Assembly (NCBI GenBank): GCA_030265145.1
Contig: JARBES010000125.1
Location: 11,470,453 to 11,499,472 of the forward strand
From: Strongylocentrotus pallidus
Taxonomy: Eukaryota; Echinodermata; Echinoidea; Camarodonta; Strongylocentrotidae
DNA: 29,020 nt
Direction: 5' to 3'
The notes beneath the pieces were generated by a model. It ran no database searches, had not been told where the DNA came from, and saw only the letters and a list, made by a program, of their open reading frames with translations. This document shows, in pieces, positions 21,601 through 29,020 of this stretch. How positions within the stretch are numbered: the stretch's first letter is position 1; every line of letters starts with the position of its first letter. The position numbers were made by a program, and so were the translations under genes.

Positions 21601-24600
21601 TACTATGCAGTACCTTTATTGAGGCCGTAGTTTGGAAAACATAAAACAATAATGGAATTGAGTTATACATATAATTCGTTATATCATGCAGTATTGTTTA
21701 TCAAGATGCAGTTCATTATGAATACAAATGAATGTATAAAATATATATTAGCTCTCTGAATTGTAGTTACAGCAGAGAAATGAAAACTTAAACAATCTGT
21801 ATCGAATGATTATCATAAACACATTTTGTCAAATGAAAATGTGCATACCTTAAGTTTAAGTACTTTTGGAAGATTTTGCATCCCAACGACGGTGTAGACA
21901 GTCGGTGACTTTAGAACAATACTCTGTGCAGTTACACATCTTTGAACCAACGAAGACACATTTCCCTCAGTACCCTTGGTCTCCGATGAACAGTCAAGAA
22001 GAATGCGATATCGCTCGCTCTCATTCAAACGACCGTTTGCAAGGACCGCCTCCATTATTCGTATACAGAGGTTGTTATCCGAGCCAGCCACGAATCGGAT
22101 GAGATTCTCGTAGTCACCAATGTTTGCTTTGATGTTGTGCAGCAGTCTGTCCAACTTAGAAATCTTCAGTCGTAGCTTATATTTCTTCGTTTTAGCAGCG
22201 AGGAATTTCCCGGCCGAATGTTCTTGTGCGAGTTTGTGATAAAACTCAATGGTAGTGGAAGTGGTTTCGTTGGACTGAGGAAGGCATGTAATGTAAACAG
22301 TCGTCTTGGATAGTAACCCAAGCTCACATGCCTTATCAAGGATTGCGGGAACTTTACGGAAATCATGAGGTGTAAATACTAGTTTTTTAGCATCGTCGAG
22401 CAGACCAGTAAGGGCAACTTCGCCTATTTGAGAAATTATCTTCCTTAACTCTTCGGATGTGATTTTAGCTCTTGACTTTGATCGTTCGTTGGCATAGTGC
22501 ATAAGAAAAACGTTTACCCCGTCCAACAATTCTGTTTGAGTTGCATTATCAATGTCTAGTAGGCCCTCACTCCATACGTGACAGATCATGAGACAAAATA
22601 GGGGTGTCTTGACAAGTTCATCAATAAGTGGTTGATCATCAAGGTAATTCTTCAGACTTTGTCCGTTACAGGGATTCGAAGTTGAAGCAAAGAACTTGTC
22701 AATGTACTCGCATGAGCTCTCTCGTGAGAATCCTTCGATCCACATCTTTGTGTATACTCTTGGAAGATCATCTTCATTGAAGAAGTTCTCTAGGTGAGGG
22801 CGTGTTGTTACAAGGACTCGGCACTCTGGAAATTCTTTCCAGCGGATGACACTGACAATATTGCTCAATGAGCTGCTCTGTGAAGAGGAGATACCGGCAT
22901 ACTCATCTAGCCCGTCTAGTATGATGTGACAGATTCCCTGATTCTTTCTAATGAAACTCTCCAAACCCTCGGGTGTGAGATCATGAACATCACTCAAAAG
23001 CTGGGATTTGATGGCCTCTCCGATTGATGTAAGCTGATTTGTGTTTCGGAATTTGACAACAAACAGAAGTGGCAGGTTTTCTAATGCCGACCCTCTTTCC
23101 CTATTAACCCAGTCGTAAGCAATCTTAGCAACAGCCGTGGTCTTCCCTCGTCCAGCGGGGGCCGAAATGAGGATTCGAGCTGGGAGTCTGTCATTTACTT
23201 TCGTTGAAAATATATCAGCAACAGAACCCTGGAGTATTTCCTTTTTTTTCGTGTCTTTTCCATGAGCGTCTTTCTTTACCATTGTGACAACCGTGTGCAT
23301 GTCTTCAAACTCAGCATAATCAGTGTGATCCCACGGCTTCATTTGAATTTTGCACAACTGATTCAGGTACTTGTTTTCCAGCTTTTCGCGACATTGCTGC
23401 ACAGTCAAGGATTCCGAGATCTTCTCACTGTTAATATCTGAAAATATACAAATAAATAAGACAAAACAAGAAGAGGGTGTTTTATTAATTTTTTTAAATA
23501 AGGTAATTTCGAATTGGTCATATCGGTAATGTTACTGTGATGTATAGTTATAGCGAACAACTCTCCCATTTGTTGTTCCAACACACATAATTACTAAAAT
23601 TGCAATTTGTGGAAATGTATTACTAAGGAGGATCTTCCCTTTTGGAAAGGGGATATAATGATATATGCTATCCTAAACACATTTGTATTAGTGCCCGAAG
23701 AGAGAAGGTGCGGTTCTAGGACAATTACCCCCTGGACAATAACCAGAGGGATAATAACTCTCCAAGGACAACTACCCGATGGAAATCTACCCCCAGAAGA
23801 TACCCCAAAGGACGACCGTCCCCCGAGGACAATCATCCCCAGAAAATTACCCCATAGGTTAATTACCCTTCGAAGTTACCCTCTAGGTTAATCACCCCCT
23901 GTGTTTGTGCTTTGTTGTGTGTGTGTGCGTGTGTGTGTTTGAGTGTTAGTGTTTACGTAATTTTTTTCGGGTGGCTGTCCTTTATAGGGTACTCTTTCGG
24001 GGGATGATTGCCCTAGGAGGAGCCTAATTAGTATCCCTATTTAAAAAAAAAAAAATCTTATTTTTTTCTTCTTCTGAATTGTATATAACTTGTATACAAA
24101 TTTGTTTCGGTAATTTGTATTTTTTCTTCGTAAACAATTATTTGGTATTGTTATACATGTTATTCTATGTAATGTTCTCTTCTTTTATTTACGGTCATTC
24201 TGAAGGCAGGTTTCTTATCATCGTTTTAAAATCATTTTTAATCATGATCTGTTAATGATGAATTAAACAAAATACTGACATGTGCTCCGACTTTTATAGC
24301 GTAAAGTTAGAAACTCTTAAACAAGTCTGAAAGAAATCGGACACGTCATTTTAACTTTCGCAAGCTTAAATCACATTTTGTAGGCCTGATATGTGAATCT
24401 CAAATCGGCGAATTTGTCATTTGAATCGGACATTAAAATATCATTAATTCTCCATTTTCTTCAAAATAACGTAGGCATTATCCTTAAGATATCGTCTGGA
24501 TGGCATATTCTGGTATAAGCTCGCAACTTCCCCCTATCCACGGAGAAGAATCACTATTTTATAGCAATGATATACCTGAGCTACTTTGCAGTGGTGTCGC

Positions 24601-25983
24601 TTCTTGATCATGTGGGTCCTGCTGCTTTAGGAGATATTCACCTTTACAAGAAATGTATACACAGTCATGTTGTTATTTATGCATCCATGGCTCGAGAAAA
24701 TCAATCATTAAAACATATTTTATATTTAGATACGAACAATATTTAGTATTCAGGAATGAAACAATACACCTAAATGCATATAAACTGCTAGTCTAAGTGG
24801 TCAAATTTACTTTTATTTATTCCTTTAGTTGGTTATTTATATTTGTTCCTTGTTAACAATATCTTTTGAATGTTATCAATACTATTCTTTGTAACGTTTT
24901 CTTTTTTTGTATACGGAAATGCTGAAGGCGTGTTTTTATCATCTTTAACGTTTGAAGTCATTTGAATTCTTGATCCGAAAATGAAAACATTTGTGTTAAA
25001 GACAATCACATATCGCTGTTTTCACGAAGTGACGGTAGTGAAAAAAAATTGCATTCACTTTGCATGACGATTTTCCTCACTACCGTCACTTCGTGAAAAT
25101 AGGGACGATGACACGTTTTTAATAGCTTAAAAGGAGAAACAATGACACTTTTGACAGAATTCTGACAAAGACAAGTCATTTGAACGTTTGCAAGCTAACA
25201 TCACAATTGTAGGCCTAGTATTTGAATCTCAAACCTGCTTATTTTTCATGCGAATTGGACATTAAAATATCATTAATACTCCTTTCTCTTCAAAGTAACC
25301 TAGGAACTATGCTTAATATATCGTCTAGATGGCATATTCTTGTTTAAGCCAACTCCTTCCCCTTTCCACGGACAAGAATCATTGTTTTAATGCAATCATA
25401 CCTGAGCTACTTGGCAGTGGAGTCGCCTCTTGTTCATGTGGGTCCTGCTGCTTTGGGGGATATTCACCTACAGAAAAGATATACATGGTCATATATGATG
25501 TTATTTATGCATACATGGCTCGAGAGAATTAAGCATTAAACCTTAGTTTATATTTAGATACGAACAATATTTAGTGTTCAGAAATGGAGAAAAAATACAC
25601 CCAAATACATCTAAACTGCAAGACTTGTCAAATTTACAGTGAATATCATGAACATTATATACAATATAAACATTGTTAAGTCGGTTGCATGTAAGATTTT
25701 GCTTACCTTTGGACAATTTTTGTTCAATTTCATATAGTTTCACATCATGAAGCTTCTTCACCAGGATTGATCGTGATTCATTTTTGTCTGCTTGTTCAGT
25801 ATTCCACATGTTCAGGACTTCCTCCATAGCCTTAATGTTATCATTTAGATGTTTTTTGAGAATTGATTGATTCTGATTATAGGAGAACCCCAGAGCTAGG
25901 CACAGTTCTGCGTATTTATTAAGAGGTATGTCTCTGGAAAGATGTATAAGCTCGACTTCTTGTAAACATGGTAGAGGCGCCAT
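10775..25983 (-). CDS. NLR-2: death-fold / NACHT / LRR receptor gene (coding span, last exon not found)
   Basis: Paralogue of NLR-1 with the same order of domains and a longer LRR ladder. Coding exons in transcript order are 25983-25707 (death fold), 25467-25402 and 24641-24576 (two linker copies), 23437-21849 (NACHT), 21243-20723 with 20153-20114, 19052-18532 with 17831-17792, then the frame-neutral exons 17134-16850, 16555-16268 and 15602-15315, and finally 14501-13984 with 10874-10775. All joins are phase-compatible, giving 1533 codons without a stop. The intron before the 100-nt exon is about 3.1 kb and loaded with repeats. The stop-bearing exon should lie between 10774 and the NLR-1 start, an interval holding a 100-base gap and a LINE fragment, so it may be in the gap. 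Whether all LRR exons enter one mRNA cannot be told from DNA. Confidence 0.87.
10941..10964. repeat. GA microsatellite
   Basis: Counterpart of 1083-1108, followed by a short poly-G run. Confidence 0.9.
11405..12125. repeat. Complex non-coding repeat block
   Basis: CTTAAAACGAG (11405-11415) forms a hairpin with CTCGTTTTAAG (11428-11438). ACATCCATCTCGT (11420-11432) is matched in reverse at 11979-11991. A segment of about 38 nt beginning with CGTAGTGAGAACTA (about 11628) recurs in direct orientation near 12090-12125. The middle has degenerate GAACGAG / GAACTG motifs. Open frames here have no recognisable domain. Probably a decayed DNA-transposon-like repeat in the large NLR-2 intron. Confidence 0.5.
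12660..12707. repeat. CA microsatellite
   Basis: An interrupted (CA)n run in the NLR-2 f-fB intron. Confidence 0.92.
13228..13685. mobile_element. Foldback element carrying the SINE
   Basis: GATATTGCCTG at 13237-13247 is matched perfectly in reverse at 13652-13662, with weaker similarity beyond both arms. Inside the left part is a second imperfect inverted pair (acatttaatttcccc against ggggaagtgaaatgt). The SINE at 13345-13640 fills most of the interior, so it appears nested. Confidence 0.55.
13345..13640 (-). mobile_element. tRNA-derived SINE
   Basis: On the minus strand the head (about 13637 down to 13562) has pol III box A (TGGTCGAGTGGATA) and box B (GGTTCGAGTCC) spacing and a tRNA-like fold with a GTG triplet at the anticodon position. 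The body that follows (caggtaccc...cacctggg at about 13494-13518 on the plus strand, then a GCGC-rich tail segment) looks like SINE families known from marine invertebrates. Target duplications were not clear. It sits inside a foldback element in the exon f-fB intron. Confidence 0.8.
13984..14501 (-). CDS. NLR-2 LRR exon f (last full A exon)
   Basis: A 518-nt exon with ATCATAG acceptor (phase 0) and TGTG/GTAGGT donor (phase 2), exactly the length of NLR-1 A3. It reads IEMLTIKDCQLSTKM, then the core FPSSPPELPTVTILSAGRV, CLRRTGGQQLTNI and REQTKNLQGLHLSRV. Changes from A3 concentrate in the predicted LRR strand positions (for example YSLGLSWVE against QGLHLSRVE). Confidence 0.87.
15315..15602 (-). 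CDS. NLR-2 truncated LRR exon e (frame-neutral)
   Basis: A 288-nt exon, phase 0/0, starting IRMLTIKDCQLSTEM and ending IPQIITGSK at a TCTAAG/GTAAAA donor. Open throughout. The intron between d and e carries a foldback insertion (15912-16039) missing from the neighbouring copies. Confidence 0.82.
15835..16075. mobile_element. Foldback element in the NLR-2 d-e intron
   Basis: Arms at 15912-15935 and 16016-16039 are reverse complements over 24 nt with about three mismatches (core CGCTAGGTCAAAGGCTGC), and weaker pairing extends outward. GC content is clearly higher than in the surrounding intron. The neighbouring c-d intron lacks it, so it inserted after or during the duplication of these LRR exons. 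Confidence 0.7.
16268..16555 (-). CDS. NLR-2 truncated LRR exon d (frame-neutral)
   Basis: A 288-nt exon, phase 0/0, starting IRMLTIKDCQLSTEM and ending IPYIITGPK at a CCTAAG/GTAAAA donor. Open throughout. Only 294 nt of intron separates it from exon c. Same type as c and e. Confidence 0.82.
16850..17134 (-). CDS. NLR-2 truncated LRR exon c (frame-neutral)
   Basis: A 285-nt exon, TCGTAG acceptor, CCTAAG/GTAAAA donor, phase 0 in and out. It opens IEVFAIKDCQLSTEM, holds the core FPPSPPELPSVTKLSVERV and ends IPQITGPK. It corresponds to the first half of a full A exon, with a donor not seen in the full exons, and has no B partner. One of three tandem copies (c, d, e). Confidence 0.82.
17792..17831 (-). 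CDS. NLR-2 LRR mini-exon bB (40 nt)
   Basis: A 40-nt exon with GATGTAG acceptor and GCAC/GTAAGT donor, phase 2 to 0, reading FSRLLNSDQDALH after exon b. Close relative of NLR-1 B2. Confidence 0.78.
18532..19052 (-). CDS. NLR-2 LRR exon b
   Basis: A 521-nt exon, ATCATAG acceptor (phase 0), GAACA/GTGAGT donor (phase 2). The 5' end (IEVWTIKDCQLSTEM) is of the type carried by exons c to f. The 3' half (LSGVVFGPSVTVIDHVQ to SASLYVEQ) is of the A2/a type. Core reads FHSSPPQLLSITKLSAERV. LRR solenoid segment. Confidence 0.88.
19053..20113 (-). other. NLR-2 intron aB-b
   Basis: Begins with intron sequence like that after exons c-f, including the relic near 19440-19475. Then about 600 bp (19480-20090) without a counterpart in other cassettes, containing GGGCCC-flanked sequence and a CTCGCTCGGTTGCTACGCTC motif suggestive of an inserted repeat. 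No gene seen. Confidence 0.55.
20114..20153 (-). CDS. NLR-2 LRR mini-exon aB (40 nt)
   Basis: A 40-nt exon with GATGTAG acceptor and GCTT/GTAAGT donor, phase 2 to 0. Spliced to exon a it reads EQ-FWGSLKSNRDELL. Splice sites and length match the other B mini-exons. Confidence 0.78.
20723..21243 (-). CDS. NLR-2 LRR exon a
   Basis: A 521-nt exon, phase 0 in (ACACTAG acceptor), phase 2 out (GAACA/GTGAGT). The first half (VRKVEFEG, SGLWSCLEAFSMLHTL) matches NLR-1 A1. The second half (GLGLLITDCQAILSG to SASLYVEQ) matches NLR-1 A2 and NLR-2 b. The switch falls within or near the shared core, so the exon looks like a fusion of a first-position and a second-position LRR exon. Confidence 0.88.
21849..23437 (-). 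CDS. NLR-2 NACHT exon
   Basis: A 1589-nt exon, the same length as in NLR-1, opening INSEKISESLTVQQC. If both linker copies are used, Walker A (APAGRGKT) is near residue 229-236, Walker B (HIILDGLDE) near 307-315, the RVLVTTRPH sensor near 343-351 and the FYHKLAQEHSAGKFL helix near 535-549. All nucleotide-binding motifs are intact. Substitutions from NLR-1 are scattered, but a cluster just after the last motif turns an aromatic/aliphatic stretch (TYYFLLRLG) into a basic one (TKKYKLRLK). The donor is CTTAAG/GTATGC, and a 605-nt intron leads to the first LRR exon. Confidence 0.95.
23705..24035. repeat. Compound GGACAATTACCCC repeat with TG microsatellite (NLR-2 copy)
   Basis: Counterpart of 7925-8300: forward units from about 23720 to 23900, a TG run at about 23914-23938, and reverse units at about 23965-24020. 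It differs in unit number and TG length from NLR-1, as expected for an unstable repeat that diverged after duplication. Confidence 0.75.
24576..24641 (-). CDS. NLR-2 linker exon, copy 2
   Basis: A 66-nt symmetric exon with TTGTAAAG acceptor and CTCAG/GTATAT donor, reading EYLLKQQDPHDQEA and ending PLQSSS. Both copies have intact splice sites and no stops, so including one or both keeps frame. Inclusion of both lengthens the death-NACHT linker from about 22 to about 44 residues. Confidence 0.78.
25019..25099. repeat. Perfect 23-bp inverted repeat (hairpin)
   Basis: Positions 25019-25041 and 25077-25099 are exact reverse complements, with a 35-nt loop. It lies in the intron between the two NLR-2 linker exons. 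I found no counterpart in the NLR-1 intron. Confidence 0.85.
25402..25467 (-). CDS. NLR-2 linker exon, copy 1
   Basis: A 66-nt symmetric exon (phase 1/1; TCTGTAG acceptor, CTCAG/GTATGA donor) reading EYPPKQQDPHEQEA and ending PLPSSS. It is the upstream member of a tandem pair; the two copies sit 826 bp apart within duplicated intron sequence. Confidence 0.8.
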
Positions 25984-25987
25984 TGTT
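25707..25987 (-). CDS. NLR-2 exon with start codon: death-fold domain
   Basis: A 281-nt exon (TTCACAG acceptor, CAAAG/GTAAGC donor). From the ATG at 25983-25981 to the donor it is 277 nt, exactly as in NLR-1, but there are four exonic bases before the ATG instead of three. This breaks any shared upstream reading frame and supports the ATG as the start. The protein has the same helices as NLR-1: LCLALGFS, AMEEVLNMWNTEQ, then SRSILVKKLHDVKLYEIEQK. Death-domain fold inferred. The upstream non-coding exon and promoter lie further upstream and were not recognised. Confidence 0.82.
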
Positions 25988-26480
25988 CTGTGAAGAGCAT
26001 AACATAAATGCATAAAATGAGTCAAGCAGGTGATTAAATCAAACCAAGGAGTTGCTAAACGATCAAGCAAGTGTTTAAAGTTCAAAGGTTTACATTTATT
26101 TTCCACTTTCACATATCACATATACATATATGATAAAACATGAGCAAAACAAAGCAGTGCATTACAAAAATCGGTACAAGAATAATGTTGCGATTTTTAA
26201 ATGATGTAAATACTTCTTTACTGAAATTAATAATTATACATTGCATCATTACAAAAGTCTATGTTCATTAAACCTATCAAAATTCAAGAAATAGCCATGA
26301 CCTGGCTCTGTTTGAATTTGATCAAAGAATACATTCTTAGGTTTCACTAATATACACCTACATCAAATTGTTTTTTATGCAATAATTTTCATTTCCATTA
26401 AAGACGTTTGTACTGAGCACAAATGGATAGTTTAGTTATGTTGCAGAGGGCGCTACACAAAATATCTTTTTATGAGATAA

Positions 26481-26720
26481 TGAAAAACTGAGTTTCAAAT
26501 TGGAAAGAACGTACAATTTAAACAACAACATTATCTTTGTTGATTAAAATCGGTTCAGAGATGGCTGAAATATCCATAAATATAACAATTTCTAATATTT
26601 GAAAAACCGAGTATCAAATTGGAAAGAACGTACAATTTAAACAACAAAATCATCTTTGTTTGATTAAAATCGGTTCACAGATGGCTGAAATATCCATAAA
26701 TATAACAATTTCTAATATTT
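26481..26720. repeat. Tandem duplication, two copies of about 119-120 bp
   Basis: The unit beginning TGAAAAACTGAG at 26481 is repeated from 26600 (TGAAAAACCGAG). The copies differ at only a handful of positions, so the duplication is recent. Non-coding, about 500 bp upstream of the NLR-2 start-codon exon. Confidence 0.88.
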
Positions 26721-27119
26721 GTGTACCATCATAATTATTCGAAAATTTGAACCAGCCGTTACGAAATAGCGCCTTATACGTTCTATTCCAGCCAATGCCG
26801 ATATTGGCTTTTTGTTGGCTCTTTCGTGTTTGTCATAATACGCACAAACAACCGGCCCGTGTATTGTTAATATTGACTAATTAATCAATTAACGGTCGCC
26901 AAATTTGTTTAAAAGTTGAGGTGAATTGGTATGGTCGTATTGGCTAAATTTCACACATTCTTGGGTCTGAAATTATCTTCACAGCAATTTCAGGTCCTAA
27001 AAGAGCAATAGAAATATCATAAATAAGAATAAGAGCAATACATATGCACTTTGAAGGCATTTGTGGTCTGAAACAAGAACTCAACTATCCCTATAACATC
27101 ACTCTTGTCACCATGCTAT

Positions 27120-28960
27120 ATATTCTTCTGAAGCGGGTTGTGATAGTTCGTGTTTTGCCAAAAAAGTTAGTTATTATCTTATTTATATTACTCTCTTAAT
27201 TATCTAATCGTCAAAGGTCGTTTTTTATCAGACGTTTGAAGTCTTTATCTGCCTGATATTTTGAAATATTATTATTCACTTCAAGGAGTATCAGCAGACG
27301 TAGGTTGAATATGAATTTATATAATGGTATTCCATGAGCAATGAACTATTTGCAAATCACATTAATCTTCGGTTCCGACAAAATTGTATGCCAAATGTGT
27401 GTGTAGTTCTTACTCATTTCTGGCTGCAGTTCGTGTGACTTTCAGGCAGATTTAATGATTAAGTCCCTTACATTTTGATTATTTCATATCACCTCTTCTT
27501 CTTTCACAATGGAATCTCATCGATTGATTTTTGTTTGCGGATGATTTGTAGATACATTTACTGACCTTATGACAAATTATAGTGATTGAAAGTTGTCAAC
27601 TTTTTAGAAATACGTTTATACTTTACATATATTCAGACGATAAAAATAACTTACGTAAATATTAACGTATTTAAGTTTATTATAACAACAAATTGTCATG
27701 AAGATTGTATTCAAATGATTATAACAACTTTAATGCTTTCATGCTTTCATTTGTTTCTTCTAAGTATAATGATAAAGAATAGTTGAATAAGAAACAAAAT
27801 GAGCTTAAACTTATAAATTGGCAATACAAGCATTATGCAACTAAATTTTCTTTACTCCCCAAAAGAACACCATTTTTTTTTCTTCCGCATTTTTAGTTAG
27901 TGATGATCTGACCAGGATTTTGGCTTTGTTGTAATGTAGCACACGACTTAACATATAAGATTCAACATTACACACTCACGCCCAATGTGTATGATCCAAT
28001 AGCTTTATTTCTAATTTTTGACTTTTTGACGTACAACCTCTCAATACTCCCCCCCCCTCCCATTAGACATAAATCTTATCACCAATGATACCTTTTTTCT
28101 TGAGGAGGGTTGTTGACGTGTTATTCTGCCAAAATGCTTAGTATTATCTTACTTATCTTACTCTCTTAGGTAGTTATTCGTCAAAGGTTGTTTATTTTTG
28201 TATCAGAAATTTTGAAGTGTTTATCTGCCCGATATTTTGAAATGTCATTATTGACTTAAAGAAGCATCAGTAGATGTAGGTAACATCGTAATTTATATTA
28301 TTATATTTTATAATCAATGAACAGTTTACAATTCAGGTTAATCTCCTTGTCATTGGGCGACTTTCAACTTTTCAAGAGATGTAATATGAACCTTAACCCT
28401 ATTCAGAGGACCTCGTATGCAAAATATATAGGTAAAGGTTCAGGCAAACTTTCATTCCACAAGTGTGTGTAGTCCCGTATACTCATTTCTATCTGTTGCG
28501 CATGCGTCTTTCAGGAAGATTCAATGATCAAGTTCTTACCGTTCTTATGATTTTATATCACCTCTTCTTCTTTCACAATATAATCATATTAAAGAGAATT
28601 TACTTGATTTTTGCATTGATTATTCGTAAATTATTTATGGACGCCAGGATAAATGACCGTATCTGAATGTTTTCAACTTATTCATACTTGTAATGATGTG
28701 TTTGAGCATAGGTTCATTATTTTCCAATCAAATTAACCATAGCTATGCAAAGACCATACAATTTACATAGACGCCTACCGAATAACATCTGCAAGATTAT
28801 CATGACAACCAACAGTCATGGGTATCATTCTTAAGTGATTATTTCGAATCTAATGATTTTAGGTTTCTATATTTAAAATATATGATGGGAAGCAGTTGAA
28901 AAAGAAACAAATGAGCCTGAACTAAAAGATGGGCTATACAAACATTATACAACTCTCATA
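27120..28960. repeat. Diverged tandem duplication of about 1 kb
   Basis: Sequence from about 27170 to 27840 recurs from about 28140 to 28960 in the same orientation. Matched landmarks are GATATTTTGAAAT-like sequence at about 27256 and 28231, ATCACCTCTTCTTCTTTCAC at about 27488 and 28558, and ATACAAGCATTATGCAAC-like sequence near 27824 and 28936. Changing offsets (about 975 to 1110) show many indels. No coding potential seen. It lies 1.2-3 kb upstream of the NLR-2 start-codon exon, where a promoter or 5' exon could be. Confidence 0.75.
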
Positions 28961-29020
28961 TTTAAATGTCACGTATATGTTTCTAAAATGGAATTTGAAG
29001 AGCTCTAGGGTGAATTACAT

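Larger units (their letters stand above)
24240..25467. repeat. Tandem duplication of about 0.83 kb carrying the linker exon
   Basis: Intron and exon landmarks repeat 826 bp apart: TTGTAGGCCTGATAT-like sequence and CATTAAAATATCATTAAT at about 24432 and 25260, then the linker exon at 24576 and 25402. NLR-1 has one such block (about 8570-9347). Confidence 0.8.
25988..29020. other. Upstream region of NLR-2
   Basis: No coding exon recognised. It holds two tandem duplications (26481-26720 and about 27120-28960). A 5' non-coding exon and promoter are expected here or beyond, but I cannot place them. Confidence 0.55.

Noticed and set aside
1-29020. CRISPR arrays, bacterial operons, LTR elements
   Set aside because: No evenly spaced identical repeats with unique spacers, no Shine-Dalgarno-led gene strings, and no LTR pairs or capsid, protease or integrase motifs were seen.

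Overview
This is animal nuclear DNA: interrupted genes with GT-AG introns, AT-rich introns, microsatellites, a tRNA-derived SINE, a LINE remnant, several foldback (MITE-like) elements and one 100-base assembly gap. The protein content points to an echinoderm, most likely a sea urchin, because sea urchin genomes are known to carry a greatly expanded family of NLR immune receptors with an N-terminal death-fold domain. The species is an inference; the gene family is not in doubt.

The window holds two head-to-tail paralogous NLR genes, both on the minus strand. NLR-2 (upstream, 25983 down to 10775) and NLR-1 (9859 down to 928) share one plan: a death-fold exon carrying the start codon, a 66-nt linker exon, a 1589-nt exon with a complete NACHT NTPase, a ladder of LRR exons, and a 100-nt exon near the C-terminus. 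Exon joins were read by hand from splice signals and reading phase. Every join keeps frame, giving 1222 codons for NLR-1 and 1533 for NLR-2 up to the end of the 100-nt exon. The final stop-bearing exon and any 5' non-coding exon were not found for either gene. In NLR-2 the 3' end runs towards the gap at 10140-10239 and a LINE fragment.

The LRR part is built from two-exon cassettes: a long A exon (500-536 nt, phase 0 in, phase 2 out) and a short B exon (40 nt, or 100 nt in the last cassette; phase 2 in, phase 0 out). NLR-1 has three cassettes. NLR-2 has three cassettes plus three truncated, frame-neutral A exons (285-288 nt) from a local tandem duplication, and the donor ends of two further copies remain. 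NLR-2 also has two copies of the 66-nt linker exon. Whole LRR cassettes and single truncated exons can be gained, lost or skipped without breaking frame.

Between the paralogues some short coding patches are nearly unalignable while flanking exon and intron sequence is almost identical. The clearest is the last 42 nt of the 100-nt exon; another lies in the NACHT-associated helical region. This looks like focused diversification of recognition or signalling surfaces. The non-coding remainder holds foldback elements at 666-837, 4277-4474, 11405-11991, 13237-13662 and 15912-16039, a GGACAATTACCCC-type compound repeat present in the same intron of both genes, and tandem duplications upstream of NLR-2 (26481-26720 and about 27120-28960).
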